Shown one piece after another: positions 1 to 10,470 of a DNA stretch of 64,000 nt. Both the position numbers and the translations under genes were made by a program. Under the pieces are notes generated by a model. The model did not search any database. It saw only the letters and a list, made by a program, of their open reading frames with translations, and was not told the DNA's origin. The stretch's first letter is position 1; each line of letters opens with the position of its first letter. Location of the stretch: assembly GCA_029204225.1 (NCBI GenBank), contig CM055096.1, positions 6,997,816 through 7,061,815 on the forward strand, given 5' to 3'. The DNA is from Diphasiastrum complanatum. Taxonomy: Eukaryota > Streptophyta > Lycopodiopsida > Lycopodiales > Lycopodiaceae.

Positions 1-160
1 ATCTGGTTGCAGACTTGGTGATATTCTAATTGCCCTATGTCGATGATGTGGTTCTAGTCTCCCCGACTAGAGAGGGGTTATAGAGGTAGTTGGATTGTTA
101 TAGAGCTTTTGTACCCAATTGGAAGTTGATTTGTCCTCATTAACATGTTTATATCTTGAT
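1..160 (+). mobile_element. LINE reverse-transcriptase fragment, 3' part
   Basis: Translation near position 37 gives YVDDVVLVSPTREGL, then a region like the RT connection of non-LTR elements (D-x-L-x-A-F-x-x-NWKL). This is the YADD catalytic box and the segment just after it, with stop codons. The fragment runs off the left window edge and becomes unreadable after about 160. It resembles the YADD region of the LINE near 4,800 (YADDIVLLSTSAIGLQRHLD), so a related family is likely. It is non-functional. Confidence 0.55.
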
Positions 161-390
161 TGAGGGAAGCTAGTTGCTTCAAGAAGTCGATGCGTGGTTG
201 GTGATGCTAGTTGTTTCTTGAAGTATTGTTGGTAGCAAAACATGTTTTACATGACATGTGCATATAGATTGTTCAAAGCAATGTCTTGCTTGAAGAGTGG
301 ATTGAATTTGTTCGTTGAATGGTGATTGTCATTTGAGGTCGTTGTTAGCATGAGCGAATCGTGATAGGCAGCCACCACTCGACTTGGGAA
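161..390. other. No recognisable feature
   Basis: No open frame, repeat or element signature was identified here. It may be decayed LINE 3' sequence following the RT fragment on its left. Confidence 0.4.
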
Positions 391-745
391 GAGTCATACC
401 TTCCCTAAGGCGCCTATAGACTAAAGGTGTGTAAATCCCTAAGGCGCCTGTAGACTGGAGGCAGCGAAGAAGGCGAAAAAGACGAAAAAGGCAAGGTGCC
501 TTAAGAATGGTTTCTAAGGCATTCTGGCCAGCCTTACACTGAAGGCAGCGAAGAAGCCGAAAAAGGCGAAAAAGACGAAGGTGCCTTACACTGAAGTTTG
601 GCGAAGAAGGCGAAGGTGCCTTAGATTAAAGGCAGGGAAGAAAGCGAAGGTGCCTTAGACTAAAGACAGCGAAGAAGGCGAAGGTGCCTTAGATCTAAAG
701 GCAGCGAAAAAGCCGAAAAAGCCGAAGGTGCCTAAAAATGGTTTA
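391..745. repeat. Degenerate GCGAAGAAGG / AAGGTGCCTTAG tandem array
   Basis: The block is built from repeated GAAGGTGCCTTAGA-CTAAAGGCAGCGAAGAAGGC-like units. The units at about 613, 647 and 681 are roughly 34 bp apart. Several copies are enlarged by 9-bp GAAAAAGCC/GAAAAAGGC inserts. The AAGGCGCCT and AAGGTGCCTT cores are near-palindromic. Imperfect copies reach from about 410 to 740. No protein reading was found, and this looks like a small local satellite with nested slippage. Confidence 0.75.
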
Positions 746-849
746 AGGCAAAAGAAATCTTAAAGGAAAAAAATGTGAAGGTCCGAAAACATGTAGTCGG
801 CCTTCGGTTTTCAGGATGCTCATTACTTGAACGATTTGTTTAAGCCTGA

Positions 850-1570
850 GCATAAGAAATCTAAAACTCTCCTTTAATGTGGATCCTGAAAAACTTTGAT
901 CTTCAGATTTAACATATCGTTAAATTTGAGATGTTGCTCCTTTGATAGAGTCTTTGTGAAGTAATCTGCTATCATGTAGTTTGTTCTACAAAAAACCAAT
1001 TCTACTTCCTTGCTGTTTTCTCTCTAAGGTAATGATACCTGATTTCTATATGTTTGTTTCGAGAGTGAAATCTTGGATTGAGCGATAACGCTATTGTGCT
1101 TTGATTGTCACAATAGATTGTTGTAGGAAGTGGTTGTGCAAGGTTCAGGTCTGCAAGCAGTAGCCTTAGCCAGATCACCTCTTTGGTTGCATTGGTGGCA
1201 GTTATGTATTCGGATTCCGTTGATGATAATGCAATTGAGGTTTGCTTCCGGCTGTTCCATGAGATTGGGCCTTGATTGTATAAAAATACAAATCCAGAAG
1301 TTGATTTTATGGTGTTGACATCTCCTGTCCAATCCGCATCTATGTAGGCTTGAAGGATGTTGGCAGTGTGGCTGCCTCTGTAGCAGATGCTGAGAGTTTT
1401 CGTTGCTTGGATGTACTTCATGACCTTTGTTAGTGCTTTCCAATGAGTTAAGCCTGGATTTGACAGGAACCGGCTGAGTGTACTAATCGAATATGCAAGG
1501 TCTAGTCACGTGCAGATCATTGCGTACATCAGTGAGCCGATGACAGATTGAAACAGGTAGCACGACATAT
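850..1570 (-). pseudogene. Ty1/copia pol fragment: RT end and RNase H
   Basis: On the minus strand the read starts with the end of RT (IGSLMYAMICT, then DLAYSISTLSRFLSNPG and THW). It continues into copia RNase H: AYIDADWTGD, STSGFVFLYNQGPISW, the ALSSTESEYI motif, YCDNQSTIAL and the HIEIRYHYLRE terminus. A degraded QHLKFN-like tail follows down to about 850. The main RNase H frame (1,002-1,421) is open for 139 codons, but stops interrupt the RT part. The fragment ends at about 1,565, where gypsy sequence on the other strand begins, so it is a 5'-truncated relic. Confidence 0.85.
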
Positions 1571-1715
1571 TAATTTATAGTTGGACCCTTGAGGAGCATG
1601 AAGAGCATCTTCGTATTGTCTTGGATCTTCTAAGCCAAGAAAAGCTTTATGCTAAGGAGTCAAAATGTGAATTCTTTCAAACTAAACTCAAATACTTGGG
1701 CCATGTCATATCCGA
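1559..1715 (+). pseudogene. Ty3/gypsy RT fragment (plus strand)
   Basis: Translation gives DILIYSWTLEEHEEHLRIV, then LDLLSQEKLYAKESKCEFF and KLKYLGHVIS. This is the gypsy RT stretch starting within the second catalytic Asp region and running to the end of the palm. The homology stops at about 1,715. What should follow in a gypsy pol (GLEI, then the VREWP and RNase H region) lies on the opposite strand immediately to the right (see 1,715-2,165). Confidence 0.8.
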
Positions 1716-2165
1716 TAGCGTGAATGACTGCAAAAAGCTCCTTCTCATAGGTAGAATACCTTGCCTGAGCAAGATCCAACTTCTTGCTTTCAAAAGCAAC
1801 TGGTCTACCATCTTGATAAAGGACCGCTCCTACAACAAAGTCGCTAGCATCTGTATCAACCACAAAGGGTTGGTTAGGATCGACAATGTGTAAAACTGGA
1901 GCCGTAGAAACACAGTGCTTCAGAGTCTCAAACTCTCATTCATTTCATCAGTCCATGTTATCAATGGACTTTTTCTACGGCTACATTTTTCTTTCACCCC
2001 CTTAAGAACGTTCGTTAAGGGCAATGCAATTAAGGCATAGTCCAAAATGAATCTGTGAAAAAATCCTGTGAAGCCCAAAAAGAATTTCACATCACAAATT
2101 GTCTGAGGTCTCGGCCATTCTCGTACCTTATGGACTTTGTCATAATCAATTTCAAGACCTATACA
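1715..2165 (-). pseudogene. Ty3/gypsy RT thumb and RNase H, inverted segment
   Basis: Read on the minus strand from 2,165 leftwards it encodes GLEIDYDKVHKVREWPRPQT, then FFLGFTGFFHRFILDYALIA, an ETLKHCVSTAPVLHIVDP segment, and RNase H with VDTDASDFVVGAVLYQ and RYSTYEKELFAVIHA. Its beginning (GLEIDYDKV) would directly continue the plus-strand fragment that ends in YLGHVIS at 1,715. The simplest reading is a roughly 450-bp inversion within one gypsy copy. One frame (1,660-1,863) is open. The whole is non-functional. Confidence 0.8.
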
Positions 2166-2455
2166 CCATACTCATTGATTTGCCCGTTTATATCTCTCCC
2201 CAACCTTCTAAGTTCGCCTTCTTCACCTCTGACATGGTACTTGCAGCCATCAAGAGAATGAAGTCCCATAAGGCGAGAGATATCGAAGACGTTGAATCTG
2301 AACTCCTTATCCATGTTTCCGACATACTTGCTCTCACACTAGCCACTCTTCAATTCCGCAGTTGTCTATGGCTTCCTAGTATCCTGTGCACCAACATCAT
2401 CCACCCTATTCATAAAAATGGTGACCCCATGGTTCCTGGTAACTATCGTGGTTTT
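2166..2455 (+). pseudogene. LINE ORF2 linker fragment
   Basis: The frame reads FFTSDMVLAAIKRMKSHKAR, a LINE-type stretch through CTNIIHPIHKNGD, and PGNYRG. This is the region between endonuclease and RT (pattern I-x-x-MKSHKAxDID ... CTNLLHPILKAGDPxNxxNYR). It is cut at NYRG and joined in frame to the C-terminal part of a LINE ORF1 from another copy. Confidence 0.7.
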
Positions 2456-4975
2456 GATACTGCATGGAGAGGCAAATTTGATGATAACGTATTGTTTGTC
2501 AAGTTTCATTTGATTGAACAACATAATGCAGCCTTGAAGCTTAGAGGCAAGCTCAAAGGCACTTTTATCTTTATGGATGATGATCTCACACATTCTCAGT
2601 GGATAGCAAGGAAGAAAATCTTTAACGATGCAAAAGAAACAGGCCAAAAGGTAGTTTTCATCGACAAGAAATCAAGAGTTTATGACAAACCTGCATATTA
2701 GGGATTTAGGGCTCCCGAGCATAGAAGTAGTCCGAGATCCCCGAATACGCTCAGATTAGGCTTTTGGAATTGTAATGGTTTTCATTTGTCATCATCAACA
2801 GGTGATATAAATGATTTTCTGGGTCGATGTGACACTCTTTTATTGGCAGAAACTCACGAATCTAAGTACCATCTTGGTTCTCAGTATTCCGACCGTATAT
2901 GAGGAGGAAAGCTTCACGTGGATCAGTGGGAGTGGCTTGCTTATACAAGGATGTTGGTACCTCAATTTTCAGGATGGTTAAGCAGGATCCATTTGCTTGC
3001 TACATTTGGTGTCATTTTTTTGGGTAGGCATTGGGACTTCCCCAAGATGTTTTTTTGGCAGTTTGCTATATTTGCCTTCGACTTCTGTTTTTGTGGATTT
3101 TGGTGGTGACCCATTATAGGTTCTCTCAGATGATATAGCCAGATTTTCTCTACAGGGGTATATATCCTTTTAGCAGGGGATTTATTGCCCGTACGGGCAC
3201 CAGACAGTCAGAGTTTCATATTGATGAGGATCACTTTCATTTTTATCGCTTGCATATAGGGCTAAGCAAGACTTTGTAGGATGCAGAGACATCAGCTACT
3301 TCCTTTGGTGAGCAGTTACTCAGGCTGACTACGACACATTCTTAGGCCATCTTGAATGGTCTTTCTCGATGGCCATCCTCTTCTTCCTTTACATGCCACC
3401 CACAAGGTGGTGGACACAGTGTGGTTGACTACTTCATTGGATCACCAGCTTTGATTCCTCACATATCACAGTATCCTATCACCTACCTTATCAGACCATT
3501 CCACGTTGTCCCTTTTCATTGGTCATGCCACCCCTCCGCCGGATATATCGCGCCCACATTTTACTCGTCCCCGCATCATGTTCTCGAGTCATGGTACTCC
3601 TGCTTACTCTTCATCTTTGATGTCTCTCCTCCGTGACTTCCCATTTTCATCCTTTGTTGAGCACCAGGCTGCATTTTCTTCAGTCTTTACTACATGTTGC
3701 TTCTTCTTATCCTGTAAAGGTTAATCCAACCCACATGTGAGGGCAGAATAAGTGGTATGATATAGAGTGTTATCTTATGCATAAGCAAGTGGTGCATGCC
3801 AAGTATCATTCGCCTACATTACTAGCTCAAAAAGAAAAAGAATACCACACACTTGTGAGGAAAAAAAGAAGGCATACTTGCAAAAAAATGGTCAAAAGCT
3901 GATAAAATCTCTTGTATCATCATCTTCATCATATTTCTGGAAGATCTTCTCCAAGAAGTCTTTCACAACTACTCCTATTGCTATCGAGTCTTGGGTGGAG
4001 TATGTTACACGTCTCTACACTAGTGATTTCTCCCCTATTACCCTCTCATCGAGACCCAATGGTTTCACATTGCTTGATTGAAGATGCTATCAAACGAGCC
4101 CGAAGTCACAAAGCTGAAGATATTGATTCACTTAGTGTTGATTTTCTTAAACCTGTGCCTCATATTGTTTCCCCATACATCTCTCATATCTTCAGTCAAT
4201 CTGCAATGTTTGGTTTCCCTAATGCTTGGTGCACTAACCTGTTACATCCAATACTTAAAGCTAGTGATCCAATGAATGTGGAAAATTATCGCACCATTAT
4301 GATTATCCATATCATGGCTAAACTTTTTGGCTTGATCCTGCAGTCTATTGTTAGCTCAAAAGCGGAAATGGACGGACTACATGCTCTTGGATAGGTAGGT
4401 TTTAGGACGAGGTATTCTGCTACGGACCAGATATTTATCTTGAGATGTATTATTGAGGAGGCTAAGCATAGGAAGCAGCGGGTTTATTGTTGCTTTGTGG
4501 ATTTCACCAAGGCGTTTGACTCTGTACCTAGACGTCTTATGCTTCAGCGCTTGGTCTCACTTGGTTTTTCATACGAGGTTATTGCTTCTATTACCACCTT
4601 ATATGAGAGGGTTCTGGCTAGACTCAAAGATGGGATAGGCTGGTCACCTCCGATTCATAGTACAATTGGTGTGCAGCAAGGCCCCCTTTCTCCTACTCTT
4701 TTTTCTCTCTACATTGATGATCTCGAGCGGGTTATCAAGGAAGAGGGTGGTGTTGGATGTCCTCTTGCAGTTATTGTCATACTTATTCTCTGATATGCTG
4801 ATGATATTGTCCTGCTATCTACCTCAGCCATAGGGCTTCAAAGACACCTTGACATCTTAAATGGTTTTTGCCAAAAGTGGGGTGGTTTTGACAGTAACTA
4901 TCTCTAAGACCAAGGTCATGGTATTTAACACCAATAGGCAGCATATGCGGGACAATATTTATATAATGATGGGCA
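2455..4975 (+). mobile_element. LINE (non-LTR retrotransposon), plus strand, decayed
   Basis: Parts in order: C-terminal domain of ORF1 (FDTAWRGKFDDNVLFVKF ... FIFMDDDLTHSQW ... VVFIDKKS), then an apurinic-type endonuclease (RLGFWNCNGF, LLLAETHESK, and HSVVDYFIGSPALIP near 3,420, the SxxDY-type motif). Next come the linker (IESWVEYVTRLYT ... ARSHKAEDID) and RT (FVDFTKAFDSVPRRLML, the GVQQG-PLSPTLFSLYIDDLE motif, YADDIVLLSTSA near 4,800). Stops and frameshifts occur throughout, and one base change removes the usual CPLSP cysteine. Homology breaks off at about 4,975 before any 3' end. It is related to the minus-strand LINE at 5,163-8,634. Confidence 0.85.
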
Positions 4976-5109
4976 TGCATCTACTTGCGTGACAGGCAGA
5001 GTTGTTGCCTGCATGCAGCTGACGTGGTGGTAGGGCGTGATGCCAGCGTGGCAGCAGTTGCAGCTGATGTGGTGGTAGGGCGCGGTGGGGAGGCACGCTT
5101 CTTGGGTGG

Positions 5110-5113
<4 letters not shown>
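4976..5113. other. GC-rich segment, possible LINE 5' end
   Basis: This is a GC-rich stretch with a 20-bp phrase (GCAGCTGACGTGGTGGTAGG) present twice with small changes. Read on the minus strand it lies directly downstream of a LINE 3' tail and its (TC)n, the position that holds LINE ORF1 sequence in the two neighbouring cases. It may therefore be the 5' end of a further element. No protein is recognised. Confidence 0.3.

Positions 5114-5162
<49 letters not shown>
5114..5162. repeat. (GA)n microsatellite at a LINE 3' end
   Basis: About 24 uninterrupted GA units, reading as (TC)n in the direction of the LINE to its right. It directly abuts the conserved LINE 3' tail. Confidence 0.95.
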
Positions 5163-5166
<4 letters not shown>

Positions 5167-5380
5167 GAATAGAATATATATTAATGTTTATAGAGTGCCC
5201 TTGGGCACATAAGACAGAAAAAGTACATCAGAAACGAGCACTGTCCATGCCGGACTTATTTCTATCTGCTAAAACTAAAAACAGAAGTAACGGGAAATGA
5301 ACCCAAAGCTTAACCTCCAGCTATGGTGAGGGTACAAAAGCAAAAGCTTAACCACCAGCTACGCGGAGGAGTAAAACTCA

Positions 5381-7440
5381 TTAACTGAGAGAGAAAAACT
5401 GTGTGATCTGGTGTGAGGCACATGGTGGCCTCTGATGACGAACTCTGGATGGTCGAGGAAGACGCTGGAGCTTCTGTCGACGAGCTGGAATGATCCGCTC
5501 AAGGTCGTCAATGTATAGAGCAAAAAGGGTGGGTGATAAAGGACACCCCTGCTTTACTCCGACCGTACTATGAATATATGAAGACCATCCATCTACATCA
5601 CGAAATCGGGCCAAAACTCTCTCATATAATGTGAGGATAGCAGCAATGACCTCCTGTGAGAAACCAAGGGATGCCAAACGTTGGAGCAGCAAGAATCGCA
5701 AAACTGAATCAAATGCTTTGCGGAAGTCCACAAAGCAATAATAGACTCTCTGTTGCCGCCTCAATGATACATCTCAGTATGAATATTTGGTCCGCTCTGG
5801 AATAGCCTGCTCTAAAACCTGCCTGTCCCATAGCATATAACTCCTCTGTCTCCGCATGAGCGTTGATGATAGACTGCATAACCAAACCATAGAGCTTAGC
5901 CATAGTGTGGCTGATCATAATAGTACGATAGTTGTCTACATTCAGAGGATCACCAGCCTTAAGTATAGGGTGCAAAAGGTTAGTACACCAAGGTCTAGGA
6001 AGGCCAAAAATAACAGATTGGAGATGTATGGAGCAACAATATGGGCGATAGGTTTTAGAAAGTCCATACTTAGAGAGTCAACATCAATGGCTTTATGGTT
6101 TTGGCCATTTTTGATGGCGTTTTCAATCATGGACGGAGTGAAAAGGGTGAATTATGATGGTCGCGGTGAGAGAGAGCTGGAAGGAGAGTCAACTGTATAA
6201 AGTTTTGCAGCACAATCAATCCACGATTCAATGGCAATAGGAGCTGGCATACAGGAGTTTTTAGAGAACATCTTCCAGAAAAAGGTGGAAGAAGAGGAGT
6301 CCAAGGAATTGATGAGTTTCTGTGCTAGAGACTGAAAGTACGTGGTCTTCTTCCGCAAAGTCATTCTATGGTATTCTCTTTTTTTAGATGCTAAGGTTTC
6401 GGGAGAATGATATTGAGCGTGAACAACCTGCTTGTGTAGAGAGAGGCACTCATCATCATACCATCTATTGTAAGTGCGTTTATGAGATGAAAAAGTCTCT
6501 GGAGGATATGCAGTATTGGCTGAACAAAGAAGCGACTGAGATAAAAAGGCGGCTTGTTGGTCTACTGAAGATGAGAAGGGGAAATCGTCGAGCATGGTGG
6601 CCAGAGAGGAAGTGTAAGTAGGAAGACCAATTGGAGAGAAAGAAGGACGATGGCGGCGTGTGGAATGCGGAGTCTTAACAGTACCAAGAGTAGCATGGCC
6701 AAGAGACATGAGCAATAGAGAGTGATTAGAGATCGTAGGGTGCATAATATGAAAAATATGAAGAAATGGAATCAAGGCTGGTGAGCCAATGAAGTAGTCA
6801 ACAACGTTGTGTCCACCGTCGTGCAGATGACAGGTAAAACCTGATTATGATGGCCATCGAGAAAGGCCATTCAGAATGGCTAAAGAGTGAGCTTCTGCAA
6901 GTCCAATCAACTGTTCTCCTGCATGAAACTCTGTCTGCTGGGTGCTGGTGTGAGCATTAAAATCTCTTGCTAATAGAATAAGGCCCCGCTGTGCAAAGCT
7001 GGGTATATCATCGGAAAGAGCCTAGAAGGGATCATTACCATAATTTGCAAAAGCTAATGTCTGAGGTACAAAATAACAAACTGTGATAAAGAGATCTTGA
7101 GGTAGCCCTAAGAAGTGACCAAAAAAACTGTAACCAAATAAATCGCGCAAATGGATCACTTTTGAGCAACTTAAAATGAGTACGATAAACTTCCTTGGTA
7201 AGACATGCAACACCACCAGAGCCACGTCTGGTTTTTCCTCTCAAGAAAGGCCTGTATGCTGGATACCATGAGTAATCCTTAATGGCTGGAAGGGGTCGAT
7301 ATAGTGATTCATGAGTCTCCCCTAAGAGCAAAATATCACATTTCTACAAAAAAGAGTGAAAATCCCCTGCCGAAGAAGATGAAAGCACATCGTTACAATT
7401 CCAAAAACCAATTCGTAATGGCTGAGGGGAACTCGGGCTG
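5381..7440 (-). pseudogene. LINE ORF2: endonuclease and partial reverse transcriptase
   Basis: Endonuclease pieces: LRIGFWNCNDV, CDILLLGETHES, WYPAYRPFLRGKTRRGSGG and the SLAILNGLSRWP region near 6,880, then VVDYFIGSPALIP near 6,800. The linker includes WYDDECLSLHKQVVHAQYHS and IESWIDCAAKLYT. RT pieces: ILKAGDPLNVDNYRTIMISH, GQAGFRAGYSRADQIFILR, FVDFRKAFDSV and GVKQGCPLSPTLFALYIDDL. After DDLERII the frame runs into Arg-rich nonsense and stops at 5,381. The YADD box is absent, so this copy cannot have encoded active RT. Two or more frameshifts split the frame. Confidence 0.85.
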
Positions 7441-7509
7441 TTGTGCCCGGGATCCCCGACTTCCTATTGTGAAATCTTATCGTAGAATTTAGGCTTGCCT
7501 TCAATAAAG

Positions 7510-8546
7510 ATCACTCTGTGATTTCTAGCATTGGCCTCATGAATGACCAATTTCCTCACTTGCCATCGTGTGTGTGTTAGATCTTCATCCATACAAATAA
7601 AAGATCCTTTGAGCTTAGCTCTAAGGCGTAAAGCAGCATTGCGTCGTTCAATGGAGCGAAACTTTATGAGTAAGACCTTATCGTCAAATTTGCTCCGCCA
7701 AGCAATGTCAAATCACTCCTTATTATGTGCAAGTTTAGATACAAGAAGGTCTTTCGCCTCATCAAGGGCCTTGTTTCCATTATGAATACCCCTAACTCGT
7801 ATATTAAGAGCCTTCTTGGCTCTTCTCTCTTGTTCTGTAAAAACATTCTCTAAGGTAGAATTCACTAACAAAGGCTGAAGTTGGTTAGAGGAATTACCGG
7901 CTTGCTTAAGAATTGAAGCCCAAGTACGAGTGTCTTCCACTTCCTTTGCCATAGATGAGATTTTACTTTCCACATCTTGCTGCGAATGAATATCCTGCAT
8001 CCCTTTCTCTTTCATCATGTCGATAGTGCTTTGCAAATCCTTATTTTGAAGACTGACCCTGGTAAGTTCTCCTTGAAGCGTCTGATTTTGTAGCTGCAAT
8101 TTCTCGATAAATTGAAACACTTCTTTGAACTGGTGTTGTAAGTAGTTGTTTAGAGATTCAAAGTCGGATAAGTTGATAGGTTGTAATTTGTCAACAGGGA
8201 TATGATAGGCAAGGTAGGAATCTGTATGAGATGATATCGGAATTGGCGCATTGGCAATGCCCTGCAATGGAGACTGAGGCGATGAGAAAGACAGACCGGC
8301 AAAGAAAGGGGAAGAGCCAGTGATGGCTGACTGGCCATCAGAAGCCTGGCCAACGAAAAGCATGGGAAGAGGGGGGCGAAGGGGCCCCATCTTTTTTGAA
8401 AGAGGCCATATGCGGACAGGACAGGGTGCAGATAGGATAAGGTAGGGCGGATAGGACAGGGTAGGGCGGACAAGACAAGGTAGAACCTGGGTGCGGACAG
8501 GAATGGACAGGGTAGGTCGGATCTGAGATAGTGAGGTGGAACGCAC
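7510..8546 (-). pseudogene. LINE ORF1 protein (coiled coil plus RNA-binding type)
   Basis: A 277-codon open frame (7,713-8,546) begins with a Pro/Ser/Leu-rich leader. A heptad-like coiled coil follows (from about FQFIEKLQLQNQTLQGEL to SKISSMAKEVED), then WASILKQAGNSS and RRAKKALNIRVRGI. The reading continues in another frame below 7,713 as FDIAWRSKFDDKVLLIKF, an R-rich turn and ICMDEDLTHTRW. This layout of coiled coil, RRM-like segment and C-terminal domain is that of L1-type ORF1p, the nucleic-acid chaperone of LINE particles. The identical order in the copies at 2,455 and 8,965 supports one family. It is broken by at least one frameshift. Confidence 0.7.
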
Positions 8547-8631
8547 AAGCGCTGGAAGGTCAGCACCGAGGGGTCAAGAGCGCGCCATAAAGGGAGCTGC
8601 ACCATGAGAAGAGGAGCTGCACCATCGAGAG

Positions 8632-8634
<3 letters not shown>

Positions 8635-8668
<34 letters not shown>
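8635..8668. repeat. (GA)n microsatellite at a LINE 3' end
   Basis: About 17 GA units, with short GAGA/GATC variants on the left. It separates the 5' end of one LINE (left) from the 3' tail of the next (right), both on the minus strand. Confidence 0.95.
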
Positions 8669-8671
<3 letters not shown>

Positions 8672-10439
8672 AGAATTATAATAATGTCTATCAAGTACTC
8701 GTGGGCACAAAAGACAAGTAAAAAGTATCAAAAAAAAGGAGCATTGTCCACGTAGGACTTATTCCTATAAGCTAAACCAGAACAAGAAAACAGAGAGAAA
8801 AACAAAGCTTAACTGGAGGAAAATAACATGAGGTCCCTATCCAAACCAAGATCTTGTCCAACAATACGAATCCAAATATAACGTGCATGCTCGTCATCTT
8901 TGGTGAAGAGACTCCATGTATAAGCATGCAACCCCTCCAAGAGGGCCTCACGCCTTTCCTCCATCTAGATATATGTGAGGTCGTCATCCATATAAATAGT
9001 GGTACCACGTAGCTTAGCTCTGCACTGGAAAGCATCTCTGCGACTCTCCAAAGTAGTAAAACGGATAATCAGTGTGGCTCCATCTTTGGTGGTCCTCCAT
9101 GCCGTATCTAGTCCACCCATGTTGTGCCCTAATGTGTGAAGGATTATAAAACGACCCCCAAATAGGCTGCCAATCTTAGGGAATTCTAATGGAAGTCGGT
9201 CTATATCACAATTACAGCTCAAGCTCCATTGGGTATGGAGTCGAAAATAAGGCCGTTCATGATCATAGGCACTTTCAATGGCAATCGGCAAGGTAAGTTT
9301 CAAACGGTCTACAGGCAATTTTCAAGTAGCCTACGGAACTCTGAAATGGACAAGAACCATTCCACTATAGAAAGCCATGACTTTCAGAAAGCTGAATGGG
9401 CTATTAGGATTTCCCTCAATCAATAGGCTTTTACCTCGTTTATTAGAAGTTCTTAATAACAAAGACAACCAAGTGCAAATCCAGTTCTTGCTTAGCAATT
9501 AGACGGCTATAGTTATTAGAACATTTCAAGAAGAGATACAGGTTCAGCGACCTCCCCACATGTAGCAAAATTGGCGTTGCAAATGCCGGGCATTTTTAAC
9601 TTATCAAACAATGCTAAACCTGCGACAAACGGTTAGCTCCCCAATCTTGAATTGGTTTCACAATTGATATTATCAGTCAGACCAATCATCCAAATCAACT
9701 TGGAATTGGTCCAAGAAGCTATTAGCGGGTTTTCGGATTTTTTGGTCTTTAAATAGGTAATGGTCGGTAAGTAATAGACTTGCAGACCAACAGTGAGGGA
9801 GGCAGAAATAAAATCCGAGATTCCTCTGAGTGGGCCTTTTGTTCCCTGGATTTATCTTCCTAAATGGTGGCTGAAATGACCAAGAATATGGGAGCACTTG
9901 GCTTGGCACCTTTCTTCAGTACAGATGCCCAGGAGAGGGCCTCTTCTTTCTGCTTCTCGACCTTATGTTCCAACTCTTTTATCATTGTGGTAGTGGATTC
10001 AAAAGCTACAACTTGCTTTTCTCTGATCGTTTGTTCTAGAGATACAATCTTGGACTCCAACACATTCTTTTCCTTGATCAAAGTTGATACTATTTCTTTC
10101 AGCTATGAGATTTCTGGTTTCATGATCTGAAATTCTGATTTGAACTAGTCATCCTGCCAAGAGGAGAAAAGTTATGTGGATTCAGAAGGGGTGCAAGGGA
10201 TAGGTGCAGTTGATTATGGTACTTGAAGGGAAGAAGCAAAGGTGGAGGATTTGAGAATAGGAAGAAGTCCATCAGAAGGGAGAGGCGTAGTGGAATTGGC
10301 AGATGAAGTAGCAGCGGGCAGAGAAGGAGGGGGGGGGGGGGGGGGGATTTTAGCGAAGCTACCTGATTGGCAAGCAACTCTGCCACCTTAGGCAGCATCG
10401 TTGCCAGGGACAATAGTAGGGGGGGGGGTCTCTTTTTGG
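8669..10439 (-). mobile_element. LINE deletion derivative: ORF1 joined to the 3' tail
   Basis: From 10,439 down the minus strand: a Pro-rich leader (10,120-10,413), a coiled-coil segment (9,860-10,081, with NVLESKIVSLEQTIREK and ELEHKVEKQKEEALSWASVL), degenerate sequence, and the ORF1 C-terminal region (8,965-9,318: GGLDTAWRTTKDGATLIIRF, ... TTIYMDDDLTYI). About 150 bp further on comes the family 3' tail at 8,669-8,815. There is no endonuclease or RT. It carries both ends but lacks ORF2, so it would depend on a full copy for movement. Confidence 0.75.
10329..10346. repeat. Poly-G tract
   Basis: About 18 consecutive G residues inside the Pro-rich leader of the LINE ORF1 (poly-Pro/Gly coding on the minus strand). 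A second, shorter G run lies near 10,421. Confidence 0.9.

Positions 10440-10467
<28 letters not shown>
10440..10467. repeat. (GA)n microsatellite at a LINE 3' end
   Basis: About 14 GA units directly left of a third copy of the LINE 3' tail and directly right of the ORF1 leader of the neighbouring LINE. This is the same arrangement as at 5,114 and 8,635. Confidence 0.95.

Positions 10468-10470
<3 letters not shown>

Larger units (their letters stand above)
5163..8634 (-). mobile_element. LINE, minus strand, nearly complete but internally deleted
   Basis: On the minus strand from 8,634 down: 5' region, ORF1 (8,546 to about 7,510), endonuclease (about 7,440-6,780), linker, RT (about 6,150-5,450), and a 3' tail ending in (TC)n at 5,162. 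Its 5' end touches the (TC)n of the next LINE. The last roughly 160 bp (5,163-5,325) match the ends of the LINEs at 8,669 and 10,468, which fixes the 3' terminus. The RT lacks the YADD box and all later sequence, so at about 3.5 kb this is a deletion derivative that keeps both ends. Stops and frameshifts are present. Confidence 0.85.

Noticed and set aside
391-745. CRISPR-like array
   Set aside because: The units are degenerate, with no constant repeat and unique spacers, the context is a plant nuclear genome, and no cas genes are present.
10120-10413. Poly-proline protein gene at 10,120-10,413 (minus)
   Set aside because: The proline run is the reverse of an 18-base G tract, and the position matches the leader of a LINE ORF1, so it was included in that element.
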